From assembly GCA_964625275.1 (NCBI GenBank), contig CAZVBH010000024.1, positions 1 to 27,503 on the forward strand: a stretch of DNA of 27,503 nt, given 5' to 3'. This DNA comes from UBA3775 sp964625275 (GTDB taxonomy: Bacteria; Bacillota; Clostridia; Lachnospirales; Lachnospiraceae). Below, in pieces: positions 14,612 to 23,690 of this stretch (its first letter is position 1; every line of letters begins with the position of its first letter). A program made the translations under genes and the position numbers. The notes beneath the pieces are model-generated. The model was not told the DNA's origin and made no database searches. It worked only from the letters and a program-made list of their open reading frames with translations.

Positions 14612-15649
14612 ATGACAGATATTAAATCCATGAATAAAGCCGAGCTTACAGAATATATTAAGTCAATAGGCTTGCCTGCATTTCGCGCCAAACAGCTTTA
14701 TGACTGGATGCATGTTAAGCTGGCTGTTGATTATGCTTCAATGAATAATCTTCCTAAGGCACTTCGTGAAAGCCTGGCTGCTGAGACAGAGCTTACTTCA
14801 TTTCATACTCTGGCCTGCCTGAAATCAGAAAAGGGAGATACGAAAAAATATCTTTTTGGATTGAACGATGGCAATGCGATTGAAAGCGTTTGGATGAAAT
14901 ATAAGCATGGCAACTCTGTTTGCATAAGCTCACAGGTGGGCTGCAGGATGGGCTGTAAATTTTGCGCCTCCACTATTGGGGGATTGGTTAGAAATTTAAC
15001 TCCATCGGAAATGCTTGAGCAGGTTTATTCAATTCAGAGGGAGACAGGAGAGAGAGTCAGTAATGTAGTTGTAATGGGCAGCGGAGAGCCCTTTGATAAT
15101 TATGAGACACTTCTCAAATTTATTGAACTGATAACTGATGCCAATGGCTTAAATATCAGTCAGAGAAACATAACAGTTTCTACCTGTGGAATTGTTCCTA
15201 AAATACTTGAACTGGCTCAGAAAAAATTAAGCATAACTCTTGCAATCAGTCTTCATGCTTATACTGATGAAAAGAGAAAAGAAATTATGCCGATTGCCTA
15301 TAAGTATTCAATCAGTGAAATACTTGAAGCCTGCAGAGAGTACTTTTCGCTTACCGGAAGAAGGATAAGCTTTGAATACAGTCTTATAGCAGGTGTAAAT
15401 GATAATACAGAGGATGCCCTGGGACTTGCCTCAATTCTTAAAGGAATGGGTGCACATGTAAATCTCATACCGGTCAATCCGGTCAAAGAAAGAGATTTCA
15501 AACGCACAGATATTACAAAAGTATTACATTTTCAGCAAACACTTGAAAAAAATGGATTAAATGCTACTATAAGAAGAGAAATGGGAGCAGATATAAATGC
15601 TGCCTGTGGACAGCTAAGAAGAAGCTACGAAAAGTATATGTCTAATTAA
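14612..15649 (+). CDS. rlmN: Dual-specificity RNA methyltransferase RlmN
   Basis: This 345-residue radical SAM enzyme methylates C2 of A2503 in 23S rRNA and of A37 in some tRNAs, aiding accuracy of translation. The iron-sulfur cluster motif is C111-x3-C115-x2-C118, within VGCRMGCKFCAS. The second catalytic cysteine needed for the methyl-transfer mechanism is C332, in AACGQLRR. The GSGEPFDN segment (SAM-binding GGEP-like) and SLHAYTDEKR are also present. Length is normal. The Shine-Dalgarno is weak (AAAGAG just upstream) and is preceded by a hairpin region. The protein is distinguished from Cfr mainly by context in this operon and by its overall sequence; a chloramphenicol-type resistance role is not suggested. 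Confidence 0.93.
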   Translation: MTDIKSMNKAELTEYIKSIGLPAFRAKQLYDWMHVKLAVDYASMNNLPKALRESLAAETELTSFHTLACLKSEKGDTKKYLFGLNDGNAIESVWMKYKHGNSVCISSQVGCRMGCKFCASTIGGLVRNLTPSEMLEQVYSIQRETGERVSNVVVMGSGEPFDNYETLLKFIELITDANGLNISQRNITVSTCGIVPKILELAQKKLSITLAISLHAYTDEKRKEIMPIAYKYSISEILEACREYFSLTGRRISFEYSLIAGVNDNTEDALGLASILKGMGAHVNLIPVNPVKERDFKRTDITKVLHFQQTLEKNGLNATIRREMGADINAACGQLRRSYEKYMSN

Positions 15650-15810
15650 GCTTCAGACAATGAAGTACAAAATGTTTTTTACGGCTTCAGATAATGAAGC
15701 TCAAAAAGTTTTACAAACAGCTTCAGAAAATAAAGCTCAAATAGTTTTACAAACAGCTTCAGAAAATAAAGCTTAAAAATGTTTTACAAACAGCTTTAAG
15801 CAAAGAAGCA
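15650..15810 (+). repeat. Four-and-a-half copies of a 34-37-nt tandem repeat between rlmN and stp
   Basis: Units begin with GCTTCAGA at 15650, 15684, 15720 and 15756, with lengths 34, 36, 36 and 37 nt, and a partial unit starts at 15793. The middle units share long identity, ending in GTTTTACAAACA. Units 1 and 2 contain a small hairpin (GCTTCA/TGAAGC in unit 2). There are no unique spacers between units, so it is not a CRISPR. The first unit starts directly after the rlmN stop. No ORF was recognised. Confidence 0.75.
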
Positions 15811-15859
15811 ACAGGTTTATAACCTGGCTAACTATCATCAGGAGGGGAGGAGACTGAAG

Positions 15860-16594
15860 GTGGTCAGAGCATATGGTGCAACTGATGTTGGAAGAAAGAG
15901 AAATGTTAATCAGGATTCATTTATGGTAGAAGAAAGTCCACTTGGAATCCTTCCAAACTGCTTTGTGGTTGCGGACGGAATGGGCGGACACAATGCCGGA
16001 GACATTGCCTCAAAGCTGGTAATAAACAGCTTCGCGGAAAACATGCGATTAAGCAATGAAAGAACGGCAATCCAGGCCATAGAGTCCTCAGTCAAGGCTG
16101 CAAACGAAGAGCTTATAGCAAAAGCGGCCGGCAACAAAGAGCTGGAAGGAATGGGAACCACCTTCGTTTTGGCTTCGATTGACAGTAATAATAAAATGCT
16201 TGTTGCCAACATAGGAGACAGCAGACTTTATTACATAAGAAATGACAGCATAGTCCAAATAACTAAGGACCACTCCTATGTAGCAGATTTGGTACGTAAG
16301 GGAGAATTAAAAAAAGAAGAAGCAAAATACCATCCAAGAAAAAATCTGGTGCTTCGTGCTATAAGCACATCAAACGTAGTTTCACCGGACTTTTATCGGG
16401 TTAAGGTAGAAAATGGAAGTTACTGTCTGCTCTGCTCGGATGGCTTGTCAGATATGCTTGATGAATCAGAAATGCTAAAGATAATAAGCGAATATGAAAA
16501 TATATCTGACAGTGTTGAGAAGATGATAGCAGTTGCTAATGAAAATGGTGGAAAAGACAATATCACAATAATATTGATTAAAATAGAGGTTTAA
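15860..16594 (+). CDS. stp: PP2C-family serine/threonine protein phosphatase (Stp/PrpC)
   Basis: This 244-residue PPM phosphatase removes phosphate from Ser/Thr in proteins and opposes the PrkC kinase encoded next door. The metal-binding and catalytic motifs are in order: GRKRNVNQDSF (residues 11-21), VADGMGGHNAGD, GMGTTFV, NIGDSRLYY, LLCSDGLSDML and GGKDNITIILI. The start is GTG at 15860, supported by GGAGGGGAGG (15841-15850) and by the family N terminus, where the metal-binding Asp in GATDVG follows immediately. Length is typical of the soluble bacterial form and there is no membrane segment. stp and prkC are 42 nt apart, as in Bacillus and Clostridium. Confidence 0.94.
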   Translation: MVRAYGATDVGRKRNVNQDSFMVEESPLGILPNCFVVADGMGGHNAGDIASKLVINSFAENMRLSNERTAIQAIESSVKAANEELIAKAAGNKELEGMGTTFVLASIDSNNKMLVANIGDSRLYYIRNDSIVQITKDHSYVADLVRKGELKKEEAKYHPRKNLVLRAISTSNVVSPDFYRVKVENGSYCLLCSDGLSDMLDESEMLKIISEYENISDSVEKMIAVANENGGKDNITIILIKIEV

Positions 16595-16636
16595 AAGCAG
16601 GCTTTACAGGGGTAAGCCGGAAAGGACGGGATAGTT

Positions 16637-18814
16637 ATGGCTATAGTAAGAGCAGGCCTATTTATAGGTGAGCGCTATGAAATTATTACTCACATAGGCT
16701 CTGGTGGAACAGCTGATGTATATAAAGCAAAGGACCACAGACTTAACCGATTTGTCGCTATCAAAATTTTAAAGCAAAGCTTTACTGGAGATCCAAAGAT
16801 TATTGCCAAATTTCAACAGGAGGCACAGTCTTGTGCAGGACTTACACATCCAAACATCGTAAGCATTTATGATGTAGGTAGTGACGGGGATTTTAATTAC
16901 ATTGTAATGGAATTAATTGAGGGAATTACTCTCAAGAAATTTATTGAAAGAAAAGGCAGACTTGAAATTAAAGAGGCAGTCGGAATTGCAATTCAGATTG
17001 CACAGGGACTCGATGCCGCTCATGCAAATCATGTTGTTCATAGAGACATTAAGCCTCAGAATATCATAATTTCACGAGAAGGAAAGGTAAAGGTTACAGA
17101 TTTCGGTATTGCAAGAGCAACCTTTGGAACAAGCTCAAATACCATTAATCAGGCACCTGTAGGCTCAGTTCATTATCTTTCACCGGAGCAGGCAAGAGGT
17201 GGCTTTAGTGATGAAAAATCAGACATTTATTCACTTGGCGTCACAATTTATGAAATGCTTTCAGGACGTGTTCCATATTCAGGAGAAAATAATGTATCAA
17301 TAGCCCTTTTGCATATCCAGGGAGATCCAACTCCACTCCACAATCTCAATCCAAATGTCACACCGGCACTTGAAAAGATTGTTGCAAAATGTATGCAGAA
17401 GAAGCCTGAAAGAAGATATTTTTCAGCCTCTGAGCTCATTAGAGACTTAAAGGCAGCTATTACGGATCCTTCGGGTGATTTCGTAAAAATAAATGCACCG
17501 AAGGTAAATGATTCACCTACAATCAGCATTACCGAAGATGAAATCAAATCAATAAAGGCTCAGGCCCAGACTGATTTATCAGATGATGAGCCTGAACATG
17601 ATATAGATGACAGTGAAGATGATGATCTTGATCCGGTAAACTCAAAGACAGAGAAGATTATTATTGTAGCAAGTATTGTTCTGGTTGTACTTTTTATCGG
17701 TGTAATTATCTTCTTCGTTGCCAGTGATATCAATCCATTTTCATCAAGCAGCTCAACAAACAGCACATCAGATGACGGTGTTCATAAGCTTAGCAGCACA
17801 GAAATTACAATGCTTAAGAGCATGAACTACACACTTGACGAGCTTGCACAGGTGCTTGAAGAAAAGTATGGAATTACAAGCAATGATTATTCTAACAGAG
17901 CAGAGGTCAGCGATACAGTAGAACAGAATCACATCATTGATATCTATTATGATGATGACGGAGCTCTGATTGTTGTATGGAGTTCAGGTCCAAAGCCTGC
18001 AGATTCAGTAACAATGATAAATGTAACAGGCTATGACCTTCAGACAGCTAAGGATATGCTCATGGCTCTCTCTGACGAATTTGTAATTGAAACTGTTGCA
18101 AGTGCAGTAAATACTGATGATGCAGCAAATACCGTTATTCAGCAAAGTGTTGATGAAGGCGCAGCAGTAACAGTTAATTCAACAATTACACTTACCTACA
18201 GCATCGGACCGGAGCAGGTACAGGTACCTGATATGTCAGGATATACCCAGGCTATGGTAGAAACTGCTTATGGTACTTCATTTGCAATTACCTATGCTTA
18301 TGATACGGAAAATGATTACAGCACAACTACCTCAGATGTTGTAGTTCGTACAGATCCTGCAATCGGTGATCCGGTAGACAAGGGTGGCGCAATTACAGTA
18401 TATCTTTCAACACCATATGTAAATTATGTCCCTTCAGTACTCGGAAAGAGTCAGGAGGAGGCTAAGAAGATACTTGAATCAGTCAGCCTTAAGGTTACTG
18501 TAGATACAGAAACTGTCTACTCAGATTATGCTGAGGGTACAGTATGTGAACAGAGTGCAACAGGCTCTAAAGCACTTAATCGTGGTTCATCAATCACAAT
18601 TAAGCTGTCAAAAGGACCTGCACCAACAGCTACTCCTACACCTACTGAAGAACCAACACAGACACCAACGGCGACGCCAACAGTAACAGCAACACCTTCA
18701 CCATCACCTGCAGTAGTGACACCTATTCCATCAGATACTGCTGAGCCAGGTGGAGAGACAGGTGGAGAGACAGGCTCTGACAATGGTGATGAAGGTGAGG
18801 AAGACTTCGATTAA
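16637..18814 (+). CDS. prkC: PASTA-domain serine/threonine protein kinase PrkC
   Basis: This 725-residue kinase has an N-terminal Hanks-type catalytic domain (about 10-275): glycine loop IGSGGTADVYK, Lys43, HRDIKPQN (HRD 135-137), DFG 155-157 and SPEQ. An acidic juxtamembrane region (about 312-332) precedes one membrane helix (about 341-361). Outside are three clear PASTA repeats (beginning near TMINVTGY, VQVPDMSGY and NYVPSVLGK), preceded by a weaker one, then a Pro/Thr-rich tail with a duplicated GGET and an acidic end. PASTA domains bind muropeptides, so the kinase relays cell-wall state to cell division, metabolism or spore germination. It is longer than many homologues (about 640-680) because of the tail. 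It pairs with stp just upstream. Confidence 0.96.
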   Translation: MAIVRAGLFIGERYEIITHIGSGGTADVYKAKDHRLNRFVAIKILKQSFTGDPKIIAKFQQEAQSCAGLTHPNIVSIYDVGSDGDFNYIVMELIEGITLKKFIERKGRLEIKEAVGIAIQIAQGLDAAHANHVVHRDIKPQNIIISREGKVKVTDFGIARATFGTSSNTINQAPVGSVHYLSPEQARGGFSDEKSDIYSLGVTIYEMLSGRVPYSGENNVSIALLHIQGDPTPLHNLNPNVTPALEKIVAKCMQKKPERRYFSASELIRDLKAAITDPSGDFVKINAPKVNDSPTISITEDEIKSIKAQAQTDLSDDEPEHDIDDSEDDDLDPVNSKTEKIIIVASIVLVVLFIGVIIFFVASDINPFSSSSSTNSTSDDGVHKLSSTEITMLKSMNYTLDELAQVLEEKYGITSNDYSNRAEVSDTVEQNHIIDIYYDDDGALIVVWSSGPKPADSVTMINVTGYDLQTAKDMLMALSDEFVIETVASAVNTDDAANTVIQQSVDEGAAVTVNSTITLTYSIGPEQVQVPDMSGYTQAMVETAYGTSFAITYAYDTENDYSTTTSDVVVRTDPAIGDPVDKGGAITVYLSTPYVNYVPSVLGKSQEEAKKILESVSLKVTVDTETVYSDYAEGTVCEQSATGSKALNRGSSITIKLSKGPAPTATPTPTEEPTQTPTATPTVTATPSPSPAVVTPIPSDTAEPGGETGGETGSDNGDEGEEDFD

Positions 18815-18844
18815 TTATGGAGGATAAATAATCCAATACTAATT

Positions 18845-19747
18845 ATGAAGAACAATAAAAGCCCAATGGCAGAGGGCAGGATAGTTAAAGGAATAGCCGG
18901 CTTTTACTATATTTATGTTGAGGATAAAGGTCTCTATGAGTGCAAGGCAAAGGGTCTATTTAGAAATAAATCCATAAAGCCTCTAATAGGAGACAGAGTA
19001 GAAATACAAATTCTTGACGAAGAAAAAAAAGCCGGAAATCTTGAAAAGGTTTTGGAAAGAACCAATTCGCTTATAAGACCTGCTGTTGCAAATGTGGACC
19101 AGGCGGTTGTAGTATTTGCATTGGCAAGTCCTGAGCCTCACTTGAATCTTTTAGACAGATTCTTAGTAAAAATGCAGCGACAGGACATTCCCGTAATTAT
19201 AATATTTAATAAAACAGATTTGATAGAGGCGGATTATTGTGACCGCCTCTGCCAGATTTACGAGAAAGCTCACTATAAGACCTTTGCAATTTCGGCAGCA
19301 AATGAAAAAGGAACAGAAGAAGTGCGAGAAGCACTCCTTGGAAAGACCTCAGTACTTGCAGGACCAAGTGGTGTTGGTAAATCAACCTTAATGAATATCA
19401 TGCAGCCGAATGCTTTGATGCAGACCGGTGAACTGAGCGAAAAAATTCAAAGAGGCAAGAATACCACAAGACATACTGAACTGGTTTATATGTGCAGAAA
19501 CACTTATCTTATTGATTCACCGGGTTTTTCAAGCCTCTATATTGATGAGATAGAAGCGGGCGACCTTTATAAGTATTATCCGGAATTTGCAGAGCATGAA
19601 AAAAATTGCAGATTTGCAGGCTGCTCCCACATAAAAGAACCGGATTGCGGCATCAAAGAAGCACTAAAGGCAGGTCTGATAGCCAGGGAACGTTATGAAA
19701 GTTATTGCAAGCTTTATGAAGAAGCGGCAGACAGACGCCGCTATTAG
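18845..19747 (+). CDS. rsgA: Ribosome small-subunit-dependent GTPase RsgA
   Basis: This 300-residue protein aids late maturation of the 30S ribosome. It has an N-terminal OB fold (about 8-70), then a circularly permuted GTPase domain where NKTD (G4) comes before the P loop GPSGVGKST (G1) and DSPGFSS (G3). The C-terminal zinc finger is C-x4-C-x-H-x5-C in NCRFAGCSHIKEPDC. Length is normal. The start is uncertain: GGAGG (18819-18823) lies 21 nt before the ATG at 18845, unusually far, while a second in-frame ATG at 18866 (MAEGRIV) has no good Shine-Dalgarno. The first ATG is kept. It is placed after prkC, as in the Bacillus prpC-prkC-rsgA-rpe order. Confidence 0.95.
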   Translation: MKNNKSPMAEGRIVKGIAGFYYIYVEDKGLYECKAKGLFRNKSIKPLIGDRVEIQILDEEKKAGNLEKVLERTNSLIRPAVANVDQAVVVFALASPEPHLNLLDRFLVKMQRQDIPVIIIFNKTDLIEADYCDRLCQIYEKAHYKTFAISAANEKGTEEVREALLGKTSVLAGPSGVGKSTLMNIMQPNALMQTGELSEKIQRGKNTTRHTELVYMCRNTYLIDSPGFSSLYIDEIEAGDLYKYYPEFAEHEKNCRFAGCSHIKEPDCGIKEALKAGLIARERYESYCKLYEEAADRRRY

Positions 19748-19800
19748 TCTGTAATTGATTGTGGTAGGCCAAGCCTGATTTGTAAATAATGGTTTGGATG

Positions 19801-19825
19801 AGCCTGACTTGTTAATAGGCTTTTG
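19801..19825 (+). terminator. Weak hairpin between rsgA and rpe
   Basis: AGCCT (19801-19805) pairs with AGGCT (19817-19821), followed by TTT. A related sequence (AAGCCTGATTTGTAAATA) lies 29 nt upstream near 19771. The stem is short; readthrough into rpe is likely. Confidence 0.3.
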
Positions 19826-19882
19826 CACTTTGATTCTAATAAATTAAAATTCCGTAATTCGGATGTATACAAGAGGTTAAAA

Positions 19883-20527
19883 ATGGCAAAGATGTCACCT
19901 TCAATTCTCGCAGCAGATTTCAATATCCTGGGAGAACAGATATCTATATTAGAAAAAAATAATGCGGATTATCTCCATATTGATGTGATGGATGGAATAT
20001 TTGTTCCAAGCATTTCCTTTGGAATGCCGCTTATAAAATCAATTAGAAAAAACACCAAAATGTTTTTTGATGTTCATCTTATGATTAGAGAGCCGATAAG
20101 GTACATAAAAGAATTTGCTGACTGTGGTGCAGACCTCATAAATATTCATTACGAAGCCTGTGAGGATGTTGTTGCAACACTGAATGCAATCAAAAATCTC
20201 GGCGTAAAAATAGGAATAACAATCAAGCCAAGCACTCCGGTATCAGTTCTTAAGCCTTTGCTTGGAAAGGTCGACTTAATCTTGGTTATGTCAGTTGAGC
20301 CGGGCTTTGGAGGACAAAAGTTTATCGAAGAAACCTATGAAAAGCTCAGTGAATTAAGAGAGCTTACTCAGGGAATGGTAAATCCACCCGAGATTGAAGT
20401 AGATGGAGGAGTCACTCTTGAAAATGCAGAAAAAATACTTAAAGCCGGAGCAAACGTTTTGGTGGCAGGCAGTGCAATTTTTAAAGGTGACATTGAAAAA
20501 AATATAAAAGCTTTTAGGCAAATTTAA
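19883..20527 (+). CDS. rpe: Ribulose-phosphate 3-epimerase
   Basis: This 214-residue TIM-barrel enzyme interconverts ribulose-5-phosphate and xylulose-5-phosphate in the pentose phosphate pathway. Family motifs are in order: MSPSILAADF, HIDVMDGIFVPSISFG, FDVHLMI, NIHYEA, VMSVEPGFGGQKF and VDGGVTLENA, with the phosphate-binding AGSAIF near the end. The catalytic Asp residues are in DVMDG and VDGG. ATG 19883 is chosen because AGAGGT (19872-19877) lies 5 nt upstream and MAKMSPSILAADF is the usual N terminus; starting at an upstream ATG (19823) would add about 20 unrelated residues. It is the last of the conserved operon genes. In Bacillus the next gene is thiN, which is absent here. Confidence 0.96.
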   Translation: MAKMSPSILAADFNILGEQISILEKNNADYLHIDVMDGIFVPSISFGMPLIKSIRKNTKMFFDVHLMIREPIRYIKEFADCGADLINIHYEACEDVVATLNAIKNLGVKIGITIKPSTPVSVLKPLLGKVDLILVMSVEPGFGGQKFIEETYEKLSELRELTQGMVNPPEIEVDGGVTLENAEKILKAGANVLVAGSAIFKGDIEKNIKAFRQI

Positions 20528-20538
20528 GGAGGAGTATT

Positions 20539-21876
20539 ATGTTTAAGAAAGCAATGAGGTATGCAGCTGTATTAACACTTGCAGTAGCATTAACAGGATG
20601 TGGCAGCGAAAGCAATACAAGTGACACATCAACCACCCCAACAACAGCAGCAACAGATGCTGCAAATGGAACTGATGACAGCACAACGCCAGATGCTGAG
20701 GTAACACCTGAGGCAGAAGAGACTGTTGAGAGATTTTATCACGATGGAGTAATCCCATCAGAACGTCTTTCAGATGAACTCGTAGAGCAGGTGACTGCTT
20801 TTGATACTGCTGATACAAGCGCACTTTCAGCTGTAATGAAAAAGGCTGAATCAGGTGAACCTGTAACAATCGTAGCAATTGGTGGATCAATTACAGCCGG
20901 AACAGTTTCTAAAGGAAGTCAGGATGACAAGCTTTCAGATAAATATTCATATGCAAAGTATGTTGAAAGCTGGTGGAAGGAAAGCTTTGACAATGTAACC
21001 TTTGTAAATGCAGGTATCGGTGCAACTAATTCATATCTTGGTGTACATCGTGCAGCAACAGACGTACTTGCTTATGAGCCAGACCTCGTAATTGTAGAAT
21101 TTGCAGTAAATGATGCAGGTGTTTCAGGAATAGATACAGCTTATGATGATTTAGTAAGAAATATTCTTAAATCAGACTCACAGCCGGCTGTAATGCTTCT
21201 TTTCATGGCACAGACAAATGGCTCCACAAACCAGTCAATGGAAAAAGCAATAGGTGAAGCTTACAATCTTCCAATGATAAGCTATGCAGATCTTATCAGT
21301 ACATTGATGAATGACGGAACATATACAGCAGACGATCTCTCAGGAGATACAGTACATCCATCAGCACTTGGACATTCCCTTGCAGGCGAGCTTTTCACCA
21401 AGTACTTCAATGATATTTATGCTAATATTGATTCAGCAGAGGAACCAACAGAGTTTACAGCAGACCCTGTAACAGAAGATAAATATTTAAATGCTACAAT
21501 TCTTGACAGCACAAATATAACACCTGATTCAACAGGTACCTTCACAGAAGGCTCATCTCAGTATTATATTTATCCAGACGGCTGGACAAATACAGAAGGA
21601 GACGGAGAGCTCACATTTACAGTAACCTGTCAGAATCTCGGACTCATTTACTATAAGACAACAGACGGACTCAGTGGAGAATTTGATGTTCTTGTAGATG
21701 GTGAGGTAGTAACCACACTCAATGCTGATTATACAAATGGCTGGGGAGATTATGCAGAGACAACCGAAGTTTATACCTCAGATGAAACAGCAGAACATAC
21801 AGTAGAAATCAAAAAGTCAGAGAACTCAGAAGCAGACGGCTTCGCAGTACTTGGACTTCTTGTATCAGGTGAATAA
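20539..21876 (+). CDS. SGNH/GDSL-family esterase lipoprotein
   Basis: This 445-residue protein has a lipoprotein signal peptide ending in lipobox LTGC (Cys21), then a Thr/Asp-rich linker (about 22-62). The esterase domain (about 95-300) shows block I GGSITAG with catalytic Ser (about 117), block II Gly in NAGIGATNS, block III FAVND and block V DTVHPSALGH (Asp and His). The C-terminal part (about 310-445) looks like a beta-sandwich. Enzymes of this type often remove acetyl groups from plant polysaccharides. The adjacent mannanase suggests acetyl-mannan as the substrate; this is inference. The Shine-Dalgarno AAGGAGG (20526-20532) overlaps the rpe stop, so the gene is tightly linked to the operon. 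It is not assigned to a specific carbohydrate esterase family here. Confidence 0.85.
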   Translation: MFKKAMRYAAVLTLAVALTGCGSESNTSDTSTTPTTAATDAANGTDDSTTPDAEVTPEAEETVERFYHDGVIPSERLSDELVEQVTAFDTADTSALSAVMKKAESGEPVTIVAIGGSITAGTVSKGSQDDKLSDKYSYAKYVESWWKESFDNVTFVNAGIGATNSYLGVHRAATDVLAYEPDLVIVEFAVNDAGVSGIDTAYDDLVRNILKSDSQPAVMLLFMAQTNGSTNQSMEKAIGEAYNLPMISYADLISTLMNDGTYTADDLSGDTVHPSALGHSLAGELFTKYFNDIYANIDSAEEPTEFTADPVTEDKYLNATILDSTNITPDSTGTFTEGSSQYYIYPDGWTNTEGDGELTFTVTCQNLGLIYYKTTDGLSGEFDVLVDGEVVTTLNADYTNGWGDYAETTEVYTSDETAEHTVEIKKSENSEADGFAVLGLLVSGE

Positions 21877-21880
21877 ACCT

Positions 21881-23569
21881 ATGAAAAGAAAAAACTTTAG
21901 AGCTTTAGTGGCTTTACTGCTTACACAGTCTATGCTGCTTAGTGCCTGTGGGACTTCAAATGGTAATGCTGACGTAACTCCTGCACCTGATGCTGATAAT
22001 TCAGCAACTCCTACGACAGCAGCTAATGCCTCAACTACATATACATCTCCTTTTGCAGATGTTTATGATGAAGAGGGCTATCTTGTACTGGATGATTATG
22101 AGCATGGAATTGCAAGAACTGAATATAATGACAATTTGGATTTGTCCGATTATCCCTTGACCTCAAATGATGTAGCTGATGATTTTATGATTCATATTGA
22201 GGCAGAAGACGGTATACTGGGAGAAAATGTAATTGCTTATGAAGATGAAAGCTTTTCCGGTGGAAGCTATGTAAATGGTCAGGGACAGGGAGAAGAAAGC
22301 TATATCAGCTTTGAAATTGAATTAGATGATACAGGTTTCTACAAAATTAATGTGCCCGGCCGATGTGAAGGTGAAGGACGAACAGACTATCTTTATATAG
22401 ACGGTGAAAGCGCAGGCTATATTGTGTGTAATTCGAATTCTCAGTTAGTTGACAATATCCTTGATAATCTTTATCTGGAGGCAGGAACACATACAATTTC
22501 GCTTGTTCCATATTGGGGCTATATTGATTATGATTATTTTGAAATCAGCAAAAGCACAACAATTACCGAGGATACTTATAATGTAACCTGTTCTCTTTCA
22601 AATCCAAATGCAGATGAAAGAACAGTCATGCTTTATAACTTCCTCTGCGATATCTACGGAAAATATTCACTTACCGGCAATTATGCAGATAAAGGTGTAA
22701 TCAGTCTGGAATATGCAGCTATAGAAGAAGCTACCAGTGAAAATTTTGCGGTTCTTGGTCTTGATATGTCAGCTTATGGACTTTACAGTGAAGAAAATGG
22801 CACAACAGGTTCATCAATAGAGTATGCCTATGACTGGTACATAGACCATGGCGGAATTGTTCAGATGTGCTGGCATTGGACTTCACCTGCACTCTATGTT
22901 CCAAGTGGAAAAAATTGGTACAGCTCCTTTTATAAAGAATCCAGCAGCATTGACCTTGATGACATAATGAATGGAAAAGATGAAGCAGGCTACGAAATGC
23001 TCATGGCAGATATTGATAAAATAGCAACTGAGCTGGAGGTTTTAAGAGATGCGGGAGTTCCTGTAATCTGGAGACCACTTCACGAAGCCTCAGGAGGCTG
23101 GTTTTGGTGGGGTGATTGCGAGCCTGAAAGTTACATAGCTCTTTATAGAACAATGTATGATAAGATGACTAACGAGCACAATCTCACTAACCTGATTTGG
23201 ATGTGGAATGGACAAAATCCAAATTGGTATCCTGGAGATGATGTTGTAGATATTGTTGCCTACGATATTTATGCAGGAGAGCATGACTACAACAGTTATT
23301 CAGCAACCTTTGCAGAATCAGTAACAACACCTACAGAGACTAAGCTAGTGGCACTCTCCGAAAATGGCACTGTCATGGATCCGGACTTGGTAATGCGTGA
23401 TAATGCAAGATGGCTATTCTGGGGAACCTGGGCTGAACCTTATACACTAGGTGATGGCATTAATCTCACAGAGCAGTATACCGAAAAAGATATGCTCGTA
23501 AAAGCATACGAAAGTGAACGAATTCTAACTCTGGATGAACTTCCGGATTTAAAGCATTACAATCAATAA
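21881..23569 (+). CDS. GH26 beta-mannanase lipoprotein with carbohydrate-binding domain
   Basis: This 562-residue protein starts with a signal peptide and lipobox (LLSAC, Cys23), then a Thr/Ala-rich linker. Residues about 100-225 look like a CBM35-type domain (HIEAEDGILGENV, then FSGGSYVNGQGQGEESYISF). The C-terminal GH26 domain (about 235-560) carries the acid/base Glu402 in RPLHEASGGWFWWG and the nucleophile Glu494 in VALSENG; both are typical of GH26. GH26 members are mostly endo-beta-1,4-mannanases with a few other activities. ATG 21881 is chosen because AGGTGA (21868-21873) precedes it and it starts the signal peptide; an upstream in-frame ATG (21851) would lie within the esterase gene. 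The 4-nt gap suggests coupled expression. The transcript ends at the terminator after the gene. Confidence 0.9.
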   Translation: MKRKNFRALVALLLTQSMLLSACGTSNGNADVTPAPDADNSATPTTAANASTTYTSPFADVYDEEGYLVLDDYEHGIARTEYNDNLDLSDYPLTSNDVADDFMIHIEAEDGILGENVIAYEDESFSGGSYVNGQGQGEESYISFEIELDDTGFYKINVPGRCEGEGRTDYLYIDGESAGYIVCNSNSQLVDNILDNLYLEAGTHTISLVPYWGYIDYDYFEISKSTTITEDTYNVTCSLSNPNADERTVMLYNFLCDIYGKYSLTGNYADKGVISLEYAAIEEATSENFAVLGLDMSAYGLYSEENGTTGSSIEYAYDWYIDHGGIVQMCWHWTSPALYVPSGKNWYSSFYKESSSIDLDDIMNGKDEAGYEMLMADIDKIATELEVLRDAGVPVIWRPLHEASGGWFWWGDCEPESYIALYRTMYDKMTNEHNLTNLIWMWNGQNPNWYPGDDVVDIVAYDIYAGEHDYNSYSATFAESVTTPTETKLVALSENGTVMDPDLVMRDNARWLFWGTWAEPYTLGDGINLTEQYTEKDMLVKAYESERILTLDELPDLKHYNQ

Positions 23570-23577
23570 GTAAAGAG

Positions 23578-23606
23578 AAACACCGGCATTTTGCCGGTGT
23601 TTTTTT
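23578..23606 (+). terminator. Strong intrinsic terminator after the mannanase gene
   Basis: AAACACCGGCA (23578-23588) pairs with TGCCGGTGTTT (23592-23602) with a TTT loop, and a run of T to 23606 follows. GC-rich, perfect and 8 nt after the stop. It ends the rpe-esterase-mannanase transcript and marks the left border of the accessory module. Confidence 0.92.
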
Positions 23607-23690
23607 CTATAGAAGAAGGCTGAAGCTTGGCTCAAGCAAAAGAAGGTTATGAGCAAGTAGCGAAGCGGACCCAGAATATCCGCTTTGAAC

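Noticed and set aside
15650..15810. CRISPR array
   Set aside because: Repeats are directly adjacent with no unique spacers, and no cas genes are near.
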